From Lentisphaerae bacterium ADurb.Bin082 (GTDB lineage Bacteria; Verrucomicrobiota; Lentisphaeria; Oligosphaerales; Oligosphaeraceae), in contig MWEG01000117.1 in NCBI GenBank assembly GCA_002070945.1, positions 1 through 64,000 of the forward strand: 64,000 bases of DNA, read 5' to 3'. Each line of letters starts with the position of its first letter. The stretch's first letter is position 1. The notes beneath the pieces are model-generated. The model did not search any database, was not told the DNA's origin, and was given only the letters and a program-made list of their open reading frames with translations. The position numbers and the translations under genes were made by a program. This document shows positions 33,557 to 42,049 of this stretch, piece after piece.

Positions 33557-34663
33557 ATGGGTTTGCTCAGTTTGGATGATTTGCGGCGCGCCGACGGCGC
33601 ACGCTATGTGTTGTCTCCGCCACCGGCGCCAGTCTGCGGGAAGGGCGACTTCAAGATTGCCGCGACTGGTTTTGAACATGGTCATATCTACGGTATGTGC
33701 CAGGCGCTGGTGCGGGCTGGGGCGACGGTGGCGTGGGTTTATGATCATGACCAGGAAAAAGTCGCCAAGTTTCGGGAGATGTATCCCGAGGTGCGCGTAG
33801 CCCGTTGTCTGGATGAGATTTTGTCTGACCCGGAGGTGCGCCTGGTGGCGGCGGCAGCCGTGCCTAATGAACGAGCGACGCTAGGCCTGCAGGTGATGGC
33901 GGCAGGAAAGGATTATTTCACTGACAAGACGCCGTTTACGACCCTGGAGCAATTGGCGGACGCGCGGCTGGCCGTTGAGCGAACCGGGCAAAAATACATG
34001 GTCTACTATGGCGAGCGCCTGTGTTCCGAATGTGCGATGCTGGCGGGAGACTTGATTGATCAGGGCACCATTGGCAGAGTGCTGCAAGTCATTGGCTTGG
34101 GGCCGCATCGCCTGGGCGCGTTTGACAGTCGGCCAGACTGGTTTTTCCAGAAGGAGAAGTACGGCGGCATCTTGTGCGATATCGGCAGTCATCAGTGCGA
34201 GCAGTTCCTGCACTATACTGGGGCGAAAGAAGCCAGCGTCAATTTCGCCCGGGTGGAGAACTTCGCTCACCCGCAATTCCCAGAGCTGGAGGACTTCGGC
34301 GAAGGCTCACTGCGCGGCGATAATGGCACGTCGTTCTATTTCCGGGTGGACTGGTTCACGCCAGACGGGCTGCGCACCTGGGGCGATGGACGCACGATGA
34401 TCTTGGGGACAGAAGGGACGATTGAGCTGCGCAAATTTGTCGACATCGGCACCGAACATAAAGGCAACCAGCTGTATTTGACGGATCATCGCCAGGAAGT
34501 CCGCATTGATGCAGCCGGGTCGGTCGGCACGCGCTTCTTTGGCCAGCTGATCCGTGACTGCCTGGACCGCACCGAGACGGCGATGACGCAAGAACATGCG
34601 TTCAAGGCGGCAGAACTCTGCCTGCGCCTTCAGGCTGAGGCAGACCGCTGCCGGACAGCTTGA
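33557..34663 (+). CDS. Gfo/Idh/MocA family oxidoreductase (divergent)
   Basis: 368 residues. The Rossmann turn is FKIAATGFEHGHIYGM, lacking the standard GxGxxG, and the family EKP motif is replaced by DKTPFT. Both are features of a subgroup of this superfamily. The C-terminal domain keeps GGILCDIGSHQCEQFLHYTG, with the catalytic-region Asp and His, and TEGTIELRK. GAGG lies 8 bases before the ATG. Sugar-linked dehydrogenase of unknown substrate. The next gene, uup, is 75 bases downstream and probably unrelated in function. Confidence 0.88.
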   Translation: MGLLSLDDLRRADGARYVLSPPPAPVCGKGDFKIAATGFEHGHIYGMCQALVRAGATVAWVYDHDQEKVAKFREMYPEVRVARCLDEILSDPEVRLVAAAAVPNERATLGLQVMAAGKDYFTDKTPFTTLEQLADARLAVERTGQKYMVYYGERLCSECAMLAGDLIDQGTIGRVLQVIGLGPHRLGAFDSRPDWFFQKEKYGGILCDIGSHQCEQFLHYTGAKEASVNFARVENFAHPQFPELEDFGEGSLRGDNGTSFYFRVDWFTPDGLRTWGDGRTMILGTEGTIELRKFVDIGTEHKGNQLYLTDHRQEVRIDAAGSVGTRFFGQLIRDCLDRTETAMTQEHAFKAAELCLRLQAEADRCRTA

Positions 34664-34738
34664 GCCGGGGCTGCGGCCAGGGTCAGAGATACTGTTCTGA
34701 CGTGCGGATTTGAAGCTGTCGGAAGACACGGCAGGTCT

Positions 34739-36631
34739 ATGGGCATTTATGATTCCAATCCAGTGGTGTTGTCGGCGACGGACCTGGACATTCGTCTGGC
34801 CGGCAGCGTGCTTCTTGACAAACAGGAGCTGGTGCTTCGCGAGGGCGAGCGCGTCGGCCTGATTGGTCGCAACGGCTCGGGCAAGTCGACCTTGCTGCGG
34901 GTTCTGGCAGGGCAAGAGCATTTTTTCACTGGAGAGATTAGCACACGCAAGGGTCTCCGGATTGCTTTTTTGCCGCAGGAGCTGGATTTGCCGGTCGGGC
35001 GGACAGTGCGGGATTGCATTCTGGCCGGAGCCGATGAAATTCTGAATTTGATTCACGAGTATGAGACGACAGCGCCGGGCCAGCATCTGCATGAATTGGA
35101 GATGGCCATTACAGCGCGCGACGGTTGGAATGTCGAGAGCCGCCTTGATATGCTGCTGACAGCGCTGAACGCGCCGTCGCCAGAGCGGGTGATTGACACG
35201 CTTTCCGGCGGCGAACGGCGTCGCGTCGGCTTGGCGCAGACTCTGATTGATCTGCCAGACTTGCTGCTTTTGGACGAACCGACTAATCACCTTGACGCTG
35301 AGACCATCGAATGGCTGGAGGATTTTCTCATGCGTTCCAACCGGTCGTGCCTGTTCGTGACCCACGACCGGTATTTTCTGGAACGGCTGGCGACCAGGAT
35401 TCTGGAGTTGTCGTACGGCCGCGTCTATTCGTATGACGGCAATTACAGCGAATTTTTGCGTCGCAAGACAGAGCGTCTGAACGAGGCCGAGGCGCAGGAG
35501 GAGAAACGTCTGGCATTTATTCGACGGGAAATTGACTGGATACGGCGCGGTCCACAGGCGCGGACGACGAAGTCCCGGAGCCGGATTCAGCGCTTTGAGG
35601 CAGCGGTGAACCAGGACGCTCTGCAACGTGAGCGCGATATTGACCTGCTGCTTCCGTCGGCACCGAAGATGGGCAACATTATTGTGTCGCTGCAACAAGT
35701 CACACTTAGCTTGGGCGAGCGGACGTTGTTTGCCAACCTCGACCTGGAGTTCACGCCAGGCATGCGCCTGGGGATTGTCGGCCGCAATGGCGCGGGCAAG
35801 ACCAGCCTGCTGCGGCTGATCCTTGGAGAACTGGCGCCGACTGCCGGCGTCGTGCGGATCGGCGAGCGGGTTGTCTTCAACTACGCTGACCAGCATCGTG
35901 TTTCCCTGCACGATGATCTGACGGTCTATGAGGAAGTCGGCGAGGGCAATGACTTTGTCATGTTCGGCGAGCGGAAGATCAATATCTGGGCCTATTTGAA
36001 GAATTATCTGTTCCAGGACGACACGATCAACACCAAGGTCGGGCAATTGTCCGGCGGTGAACGAAACCGCCTGGTGCTGGCGATGCTGCTGAAGACCGGC
36101 GGCAATTTCCTGCTTCTGGACGAGCCGACCAATGACCTTGACCTGCCTACGCTGAGGGTTCTTGAAGAAGCGCTGTGCGACTTCGAGGGCTGCGTCGCTG
36201 TGGTCAGTCATGACCGGTATTTTCTGAACCGGGTGTGTACGCATATCCTGGTGTTCGAGCCGGATGGGACGCTGTTTTTTCAACCGGGCAACTACAGTTA
36301 TTATGCACAGAAGCGGGCGGAACGCCAGGCCGCTCAAAAAAGCGACGCCAAGCCAGCAACTGCCGTTGATTCCGGCAAGAATGAACGGTCGTCGGATGAG
36401 CCGCGGCGCTTGAAGTGGGCGGAGAAGCGCGAGCTGGAAGGCATGGAACAGGCCATTGTCGAAGCAGAGGCGGAAGTCTCCGAATTGGAGGAGATTTTCA
36501 GTCGACCGGACTTCCATGCGACGTATGGCCGCCAGAGCGACGAACTGTTGGCGAAATTGAATGCGGCCAAGGCCGAGGTGGCGCGGCTATATGACCGCTG
36601 GGCTGAATTGGAAGAGATCGCTAATGCTTGA
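34739..36631 (+). CDS. uup: ABC-F family ATPase (Uup type)
   Basis: 630 residues. Two ABC domains: the first has GRNGSGKSTLL, LSGGERRRV and LLLLDEPTNHLD; the second has GRNGAGKTSLL, LSGGERNRL and LLLDEPTNDLD. They are joined by a helical P-site tRNA-interaction linker around 240-300. The C-terminal coiled coil (LKWAEKRELEGMEQAI to the end) identifies Uup rather than EttA or YheS. No membrane part: these proteins act on the ribosome. The final codon and stop (GCT TGA) coincide with the start of a family B repeat, so the repeat may supply the stop codon. Confidence 0.93.
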   Translation: MGIYDSNPVVLSATDLDIRLAGSVLLDKQELVLREGERVGLIGRNGSGKSTLLRVLAGQEHFFTGEISTRKGLRIAFLPQELDLPVGRTVRDCILAGADEILNLIHEYETTAPGQHLHELEMAITARDGWNVESRLDMLLTALNAPSPERVIDTLSGGERRRVGLAQTLIDLPDLLLLDEPTNHLDAETIEWLEDFLMRSNRSCLFVTHDRYFLERLATRILELSYGRVYSYDGNYSEFLRRKTERLNEAEAQEEKRLAFIRREIDWIRRGPQARTTKSRSRIQRFEAAVNQDALQRERDIDLLLPSAPKMGNIIVSLQQVTLSLGERTLFANLDLEFTPGMRLGIVGRNGAGKTSLLRLILGELAPTAGVVRIGERVVFNYADQHRVSLHDDLTVYEEVGEGNDFVMFGERKINIWAYLKNYLFQDDTINTKVGQLSGGERNRLVLAMLLKTGGNFLLLDEPTNDLDLPTLRVLEEALCDFEGCVAVVSHDRYFLNRVCTHILVFEPDGTLFFQPGNYSYYAQKRAERQAAQKSDAKPATAVDSGKNERSSDEPRRLKWAEKRELEGMEQAIVEAEAEVSELEEIFSRPDFHATYGRQSDELLAKLNAAKAEVARLYDRWAELEEIANA

Positions 36632-36712
36632 ACTACATACTGCAAGCTGAAGCTTGTACTACATGCTCCTGCATGCGAGGGACATACGGCAAGCTGAAGC
36701 TGAACTACGCAG
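36625..36712 (+). repeat. AAGCTTG-ACTAC repeat (family B), copy 3
   Basis: GCTTGAACTACATACTGCAA, GCTGAAGCTTGTACTACATG and GCAAGCTGAAGCTGAACTAC words. It overlaps the last bases of uup. Confidence 0.8.
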
Positions 36713-36745
36713 ACCCCATCCAAAAAGGATTTCCCTCAAAACGGC

Positions 36746-37015
36746 GTTTATGTGTCACCCCTGGCGGGGCTCAAAATTATTATACGCCTCATCCAGGGCT
36801 TCGCTTCGCTCACCCTGGGCTTTTATGTTGTTGGCCCTTTGGGCCGCCAGGCTTACATACGACAATCAGCGTCCATAACATTCACGGCTGCAAAGCGGCA
36901 AAAGCCCGGAGGGTGACACATAGAAGCCCAGGGTAAGCCGGGCCGCCAGGCCCGGCGCAGCCCTGGGTGAGATGGCATATATTTGGAGTCCTGGAAGGGT
37001 GACACATAAGCGCTG
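36746..37015. repeat. Inverted pair of family D elements
   Basis: TATGTGTCACCC at 36749-36760 has perfect inverted copies at 36911-36922 and 36997-37008. CTCACCCTGGGCTTTTATGT on the left is answered by GAAGCCCAGGGTAAG on the right, and GGGCCGCCAGG occurs on both sides. The right part, read on the minus strand (CTTACCCTGGGCTTCTATGT..), matches 45470-45520. The stretch can fold into long stems. Short open frames in it are not genes. It separates uup from the convergent aspA. Confidence 0.75.
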
Positions 37016-37036
37016 ACATGAAGATAAATTTTCAGC

Positions 37037-38503
37037 TTATTTTTTCTTTTGTTTGCGCAGTGCTTGCACTGCTTTCAAGCCGGAAATGCCGATTTTGGTC
37101 ATTTCATGCGCATCCAGGATAATATCTGCTTCGGCCGGTGAAATAAGCTTTCTTTCCAGGATTAGCTCGCGCACTGGGCGACCGCTCTCCAGGGAAGCTT
37201 TTGCGATTTCGGCGGCCTTTTCATAGCCGATATACGGCGCAAAGGCAGTGACCACGCCGCTGCTGTGCTCCACGTAGTAACGCAACTTCTCTTCATTGGC
37301 GGTCAGTCCTTCGAGCAGGAATATCCGGAAGACGCGGAATACATTGCGCATGATGATGATGCTTTCCAGCAGATTGCGGACGAGTACCGGCTCCATGACG
37401 TTCAGTTCAAATTGTCCAGCCTCGGCAGCCATGGAAATGGTGAGGTCGTTGCCAGCGACCTGGAAAGCAACTTGATTGACGACTTCAGCCATCACTGGAT
37501 TGACCTTGCCAGGCATGATAGAACTGCCAGACTGCCGCGGCGGCAGCTTCAATTCAGAAAGCCCGCAACGAGGGCCAGACGCCATCAGGCGAAGATCATT
37601 GGCGATTTTGGACATGTTCAACATGCAAATTTTCAGCGTAGAGGAAATCGTAGTGTAGCAATCGGTATTCTGGGTGGCGTCAACCAGGTCTTCGGCCTGC
37701 TCAAGCGGAAGCCCGGAGATTTTTGCCAGGTGGTGTGTGACCTGTCGAACGTACGTGACATCTGCATTCAAGCCGGTGCCAACAGCGGTGGCGCCCAGAT
37801 TGACGACAAGCAAGCCTTCGCGTTCAGCGGAAATGCGTTTGATGTCGCGGCCGATGACCTGCTGATAGGCATGAAATTCTTGGCCCAAGCGGATGGGGAC
37901 GGCGTCTTGCAGGTGTGTTCGTCCCATTTTAATCATGGTATCGAAGCGTTTGGCACAGTCTCCGAATGCGGCGTGCAACTTGGTCATTTCTTCGAGCAGC
38001 GTGGTCAGTTCGTTGGCAGCAGCGATATGAATAGCCGTTGGCACTGCGTCGTTGGTGGACTGCCCCATGTTGACATGATCAAGCGGTGACAGAATTTGAT
38101 AGTCGCCCTTGGCATGGCCAAGAATTTCCAGGGCACGGTTAGCGATGACTTCGTTGGCATTCATGTTGAAGGAAGTGCCAGCGCCCCCTTGAATCGGATC
38201 CACGATGAATTGGTCATGGAATTGCCCATTAATTACGTCATCGGAAGCCGTTGCGATAGCATCAGCCAGTTTCGAATCCAGGCGCGATGCGTCGCGATTG
38301 GCTTGGGCTGCGGCCTTTTTTACCATGGCGATCGCGGTGATTAACGAAGCGGGCTGGGAAAGCCCGGTGATGGGAAAATTTTCCTTGCCCCGCAACGTGT
38401 GGATGCCGTAATAGGCGCTTTGCGGAATCTCCCGCGTCCCTAATAAATCTTTTTCCACCCTGGTTTTAGGCTGGTTGTTCACTGATGAATCCGCTTTTTT
38501 CAT
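37037..38503 (-). CDS. aspA: Aspartate ammonia-lyase
   Basis: 488 residues from ATG 38503 (GTGGAGTCTACA upstream). It interconverts aspartate and fumarate plus ammonia. Fumarase/aspartase superfamily motifs: STNDAVPTA, GRTHLQDAVPIRLGQEF and the mobile-loop signature GSSIMPGKVNPV with the catalytic serine. AGQFELNVMEPV and the RVEKDLLGTREIPQ-AYYG N-terminus are aspartase-type rather than fumarase-C type. It can feed fumarate to anaerobic respiration or provide nitrogen. The lysine-rich C-terminus (RKQKKK) is short. Upstream membrane-protein gene ends 72 bases away. Confidence 0.9.
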   Translation of the reverse strand: MKKADSSVNNQPKTRVEKDLLGTREIPQSAYYGIHTLRGKENFPITGLSQPASLITAIAMVKKAAAQANRDASRLDSKLADAIATASDDVINGQFHDQFIVDPIQGGAGTSFNMNANEVIANRALEILGHAKGDYQILSPLDHVNMGQSTNDAVPTAIHIAAANELTTLLEEMTKLHAAFGDCAKRFDTMIKMGRTHLQDAVPIRLGQEFHAYQQVIGRDIKRISAEREGLLVVNLGATAVGTGLNADVTYVRQVTHHLAKISGLPLEQAEDLVDATQNTDCYTTISSTLKICMLNMSKIANDLRLMASGPRCGLSELKLPPRQSGSSIMPGKVNPVMAEVVNQVAFQVAGNDLTISMAAEAGQFELNVMEPVLVRNLLESIIIMRNVFRVFRIFLLEGLTANEEKLRYYVEHSSGVVTAFAPYIGYEKAAEIAKASLESGRPVRELILERKLISPAEADIILDAHEMTKIGISGLKAVQALRKQKKK

Positions 38504-38575
38504 TGTAGACTCCACTTGTAGCGAATGCGATTTGCAGGACTCAGTGCATTACCCTGGGCTGGCAGGTCACGTCCT

Positions 38576-40651
38576 TCAGGGGCCAATTCTAACTTCTCCG
38601 GTCTTCAGGCGCATCAGGGCTCGGATATCGTCAGAGCGTCGTTTATCGTCAGGTTCTTGCAGGTTTTTTTCATCGTCATCGATCAAGTCAGGCCCGACGC
38701 TCCAGACCTGTACGCCAGGTCCAACTTTGGTCTGCGAGACAATTCGCCATTGCTGTCCTTTTTCATTCCATTCCGCGCTGCTGACTTTGAAGCGGCAATC
38801 GCCATGACGATAGCGCATCGGCTCTCCGTTGAAGGGGTCTGTGGGTGGATTTTCCAGTTGTTCTGGATATGTTCCATGAGTGCGCCGATGCAGCTCCACT
38901 TTAATCAACGCTTGCATAGCCAGCAAATTGGCATTCATGACGTGGAATTTTTGGCCGGTTTTGCTCGCTCCTACCAGCATCCAACTGCTGGAGCAGAGCG
39001 GCACGATGCAGGTGCCGTCCAGGTGGGAAATGTCTGCCAGGTGTTCAACCTGGAGACTTCGCGCCATGTATGCCTTGTCCATGGCAGCATACCACCAGAG
39101 GTGTGGGGCAAAAAAGCGCAATGGACGCATCGGGACGGCTTCGTAGGGGTTTTCCTGCTCTTGCTGGGACATGAAGAAGCTGCCTTTGCCAATGACCTCA
39201 AAGCCTTCCAAGGCGTACACTGCCTGGTCGTAGAGCAAACGTTTTTGCATGGCTGGCATCTTGTCAACGGTCGTCTTCACTAGGTCTGCCAGTGTGTGCA
39301 GCTGTTCGTCTGTCAAGACTTGCGACTCCAGCATTCGTTCGATGGATTTCAGCCATGTATTCACGCAGTCAATCCAGAGCTGACCGCAAACCAAATCAGT
39401 ATTGCGCAGCAGTGTGTTGTTGATATTGGCCTGCATTTTTGCGGTGACAATCGCCGTGTTGGCATCGCCATTCGCCAATGCCAGATAAATGCGCCAGGAC
39501 GCGATGCGGTTCAGTTGGCGGATTTTGGGTAGATGACTGAGTGTCGAGATGTCGAGGTCGAAAAAGCCATAGCACTGCGGAATTGCTGGCGGGCTTTCTG
39601 AAAACAGCTTTTCCAGGCTTGAAAGGCAGTCTTCGTGCTTTTGGACATGCTGTAGCCACTGCTGCATGGCTTCCTGGGGCTGTACATCGGGCGGCCCGGA
39701 ATAGTAAAAGTTGGAAAAGGGCTCATAGAACGGCTCGCAGTCTTCGGTGAGAGTCTTTATGTGTTTCCAGAAAGCCGGGTCTGGCTGTTCTTCGCTAAGG
39801 TGCCATTCTTTCAGGGCTGATGCTGTCAGTGGTTTGCCGATATGCTTTTCCAGGGCGGCGATCTCTTGGTTTGCGGTCTGGCTTCCTAAAAGGGCGAGGA
39901 TGAGTTGAACTACGTAGGCGACCGCAAAGATGCTCCAGAGGCAGGCCACGCCTTTGCCAAAGAGACGCCGGAATGGCAGATCAGCTGCGCGCGCCCAGAG
40001 CAACGCAGTCAGCAGATAGCCGAGCAGCAGGAAGAGTGCTCCTGCCGCCAGCAGCCACGCCCAGCCCACGCCGCTGACATGCAGGAATTTTTGTATGCTG
40101 ATATATGCATACGGGAGGTTTACAATTTCTTGGCCTAATCTTCTGGGGAGGAATGGATCGAGCAGATGCCTCAGCACGACGTCGCTGATCAGAAGACCCA
40201 GACCCCAGCAGCATGCCTGGGTGAGCCAGAGCCACCATTTAGGTAGCAACATGAGAGGGAAGAGTGCGCCAAAGAAAACGCAGAAGGTAACGAAGAATCC
40301 AAGATCGCCGTATTTGAAGCAAGCAACTACCAGACAAATGGCAAATAAGGCCAGGCAGAGCCATGAGGCCAACAAGCCGTATTTCCGTCGACAGAACCAA
40401 CCATAAAAACGCAGGCAGAGAAATGTCGCATAGACCAACAAGAGCGCGGCTACGCCCAGGAATACAATCAAGAAAGGAGGCCAGGCGTCGTTCCACGCCG
40501 ACAGCCAGGTGAAGCCATACGAGCCGTAGGCCCAGAAGACGAACACAATTGAAGGCAGCAGCCAAACAGTCAGTCCAGCCAAAGTAAGGCCGAAAAATGT
40601 CCCTTGCGCAGGAGAATGCCAAAAGAAGATACTTTGCAGTATTTTTTTCAT
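38576..40651 (-). CDS. Multi-pass membrane protein with pseudopilin-like C-terminal region
   Basis: 691 residues. The first 265 residues hold six or seven membrane segments (for example FFGLTLAGLTVWLLPSIVFVFW and WLLAAGALFLLLGYLLTALLW). The following 400 are soluble and helical. Near the end, the pattern IKVELHRRTHGTYPEQLENP, TDPFNGEPMRYRHGD and VWSVGPDLIDDDE resembles the C-terminal part of type II pseudopilin (GspG)-like domains found in PVC proteins. That likeness is by eye. No recognised overall family. The start is MKKILQSIFFW; no strong ribosome site is seen. The heptad repeat array lies immediately upstream, so any promoter is inside or beyond it. Confidence 0.7.
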   Translation of the reverse strand: MKKILQSIFFWHSPAQGTFFGLTLAGLTVWLLPSIVFVFWAYGSYGFTWLSAWNDAWPPFLIVFLGVAALLLVYATFLCLRFYGWFCRRKYGLLASWLCLALFAICLVVACFKYGDLGFFVTFCVFFGALFPLMLLPKWWLWLTQACCWGLGLLISDVVLRHLLDPFLPRRLGQEIVNLPYAYISIQKFLHVSGVGWAWLLAAGALFLLLGYLLTALLWARAADLPFRRLFGKGVACLWSIFAVAYVVQLILALLGSQTANQEIAALEKHIGKPLTASALKEWHLSEEQPDPAFWKHIKTLTEDCEPFYEPFSNFYYSGPPDVQPQEAMQQWLQHVQKHEDCLSSLEKLFSESPPAIPQCYGFFDLDISTLSHLPKIRQLNRIASWRIYLALANGDANTAIVTAKMQANINNTLLRNTDLVCGQLWIDCVNTWLKSIERMLESQVLTDEQLHTLADLVKTTVDKMPAMQKRLLYDQAVYALEGFEVIGKGSFFMSQQEQENPYEAVPMRPLRFFAPHLWWYAAMDKAYMARSLQVEHLADISHLDGTCIVPLCSSSWMLVGASKTGQKFHVMNANLLAMQALIKVELHRRTHGTYPEQLENPPTDPFNGEPMRYRHGDCRFKVSSAEWNEKGQQWRIVSQTKVGPGVQVWSVGPDLIDDDEKNLQEPDDKRRSDDIRALMRLKTGEVRIGP

Positions 40652-40680
40652 AATGGCTCCGTGCTTCAGGCTGCTGTATG

Positions 40681-41085
40681 TCGCCCCTAACGAATTATGA
40701 ATTATGAATTATGAATTATGAAATGCGCCTCAACATTCAACATTCAACATTCAACATTCAACATTCAGCATTCAGCCCCTCGCCCCTAACGAATTATGAA
40801 TTATGAATTATGAATTATGAATTATGAAATGCGCCTCAGCATTCAGCATTCAACATTCAACATTCAGCATTCAGCATTCAGCCCTTCGCCTCTAACGAAT
40901 TATGAATTATGAATTATGAATTATGAATTATGAATTATGAAATGCGCCTCAACATTCAGCATTCAACATTCAGCATTCAGCATTCAGCCCCTCGCCCCTA
41001 ACGAATTATGAATTATGAATTATGAAATGCGCCTCAACATTCAGCATTCAACATTCAGCATTCAGCCCCTCGCCTCTCGCCCCTA
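40681..41085. repeat. Four-unit composite array of two 7-bp tandem repeats
   Basis: Four units of about 95-105 bases (40681-40780, 40781-40885, 40886-40990, 40991-41085). Each has the same order: TCGCCCCTAAC, then (GAATTAT)n, then GAAATGCGCCT, then (CARCATT)m, then CAGCCC. Counting by eye, n is 4, 5, 6, 3 and m is 6, 6, 5, 4. It lies between the moxR stop and the start of the membrane-protein gene, both on the minus strand. There is no spacer diversity, so it is not CRISPR. Confidence 0.95.
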
Positions 41086-41086
41086 T

Positions 41087-42016
41087 TCATGCTGGGACTT
41101 TAGTGCGGGCGACGATGTCCGCCACGATGGTTTTCTTATCAATGCCTGTGTATGCCGCCTTTGGGTCGAGGGAGAGGCGATGGGCGATGACCGGGACAGC
41201 CAGGGCCTTGATGTCGTCGGGGAGAACATAATCGCGGTTGTTAAGGAAGGCGCGGGCTTGAGCAGCGCGGTAGAGGTCGAGGCTGGCGCGTGGGCTGGCG
41301 CCCAGGGTGACCTTCGGGTCAGTGCGGGTGGCGCGAACGATGTCGGTCAGGTAGCGCAGCACGGTCGGCTCCATGGCGATGTCGCGGACCTGCTGTTGCG
41401 CATTGGTGATGTCTGCCAGGGTCGCGACTGTTTGCAAGTCTTGGAGCGGGTGGCGTTTTCTTTGTTCCAGTACGATGCGACATTCGCTGTCAGCGTCAGG
41501 GTAGCCGATGGCGAGGCGCATGGCAAAGCGGTCGAGCTGCGCTTCGGGCAATGGGTAGGTGCCGTGGAATTCGATTGGGTTCTGGGTGGCGATGACGAGG
41601 AAGAGTTCTGGCAGTGGTCGTGCCGCGCCTTCGATGGACACTTGGCGTTCGCTCATCGCTTCCAGCAGGGCGGATTGGGTGCGCGGCGAAGCGCGGTTGA
41701 TTTCGTCGCCCAGCAGGACGTTGCAGAAGACTGGCCCGGCGCGGAAAGTGAAATCGCCGCTTTTGGGGGAATAGATCATGCCGCCGGTGATGTCGGCTGG
41801 GAGCATGTCCGGGGTGAATTGGATGCGGTTATAGGCGCCTTGGATAGAGGTTGCCAAGGCTTTGGCCAGGGTGGTTTTGCCGACTCCAGGCACGTCTTCG
41901 AGAAGGACGTGTCCATTGGCCAGGAGGGCGGTCAGGAGCAAGTCGACGATGTCGTCCTTGCCCTGCATGACGCTGGTGAGGTTGGCGCGCAGGGAGGCGC
42001 AGAGTGATGTTGTCAT
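41087..42016 (-). CDS. MoxR-family AAA+ ATPase
   Basis: 309 residues. Walker A EDVPGVGKTTLAKALA, Walker B VLLGDEINRASPRTQSALLEAM, sensor 1 IATQNPIEFHGTYPLPEAQLDRF and C-terminal GASPRASLDLYRAAQARA are diagnostic of MoxR ATPases. These act as chaperones that mature or insert cofactors into partner proteins. The usual DUF58 and VWA partner genes are not adjacent: the next gene downstream is an unrelated membrane protein behind the repeat array, and upstream is an amidohydrolase. The last codons and the stop (CACTAAAGTCCCAGCATGA on the minus strand) resemble the CACTAAAGTGCC repeat seen elsewhere, so the C-terminus may have been reset by a repeat. Confidence 0.92.
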   Translation of the reverse strand: MTTSLCASLRANLTSVMQGKDDIVDLLLTALLANGHVLLEDVPGVGKTTLAKALATSIQGAYNRIQFTPDMLPADITGGMIYSPKSGDFTFRAGPVFCNVLLGDEINRASPRTQSALLEAMSERQVSIEGAARPLPELFLVIATQNPIEFHGTYPLPEAQLDRFAMRLAIGYPDADSECRIVLEQRKRHPLQDLQTVATLADITNAQQQVRDIAMEPTVLRYLTDIVRATRTDPKVTLGASPRASLDLYRAAQARAFLNNRDYVLPDDIKALAVPVIAHRLSLDPKAAYTGIDKKTIVADIVARTKVPA

Positions 42017-42049
42017 AAAAAACGCCGCGACGGTTGGGGTGAAGCAGGG

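Noticed and set aside
34307-36517. 736-codon open frame opposite uup
   Set aside because: No recognisable protein features; uup on the plus strand has two complete ABC domains.
36628-36936. Short open frames after uup
   Set aside because: Consist of repeat families B and D; no ribosome site.
40681-41085. CRISPR array
   Set aside because: Units are internally repetitive with 7-base period and the segments between repeats are themselves repeats, not unique spacers; no cas genes nearby.
41087-42016. Complete MoxR-DUF58-VWA system
   Set aside because: Neither flanking gene resembles DUF58 or a VWA protein.
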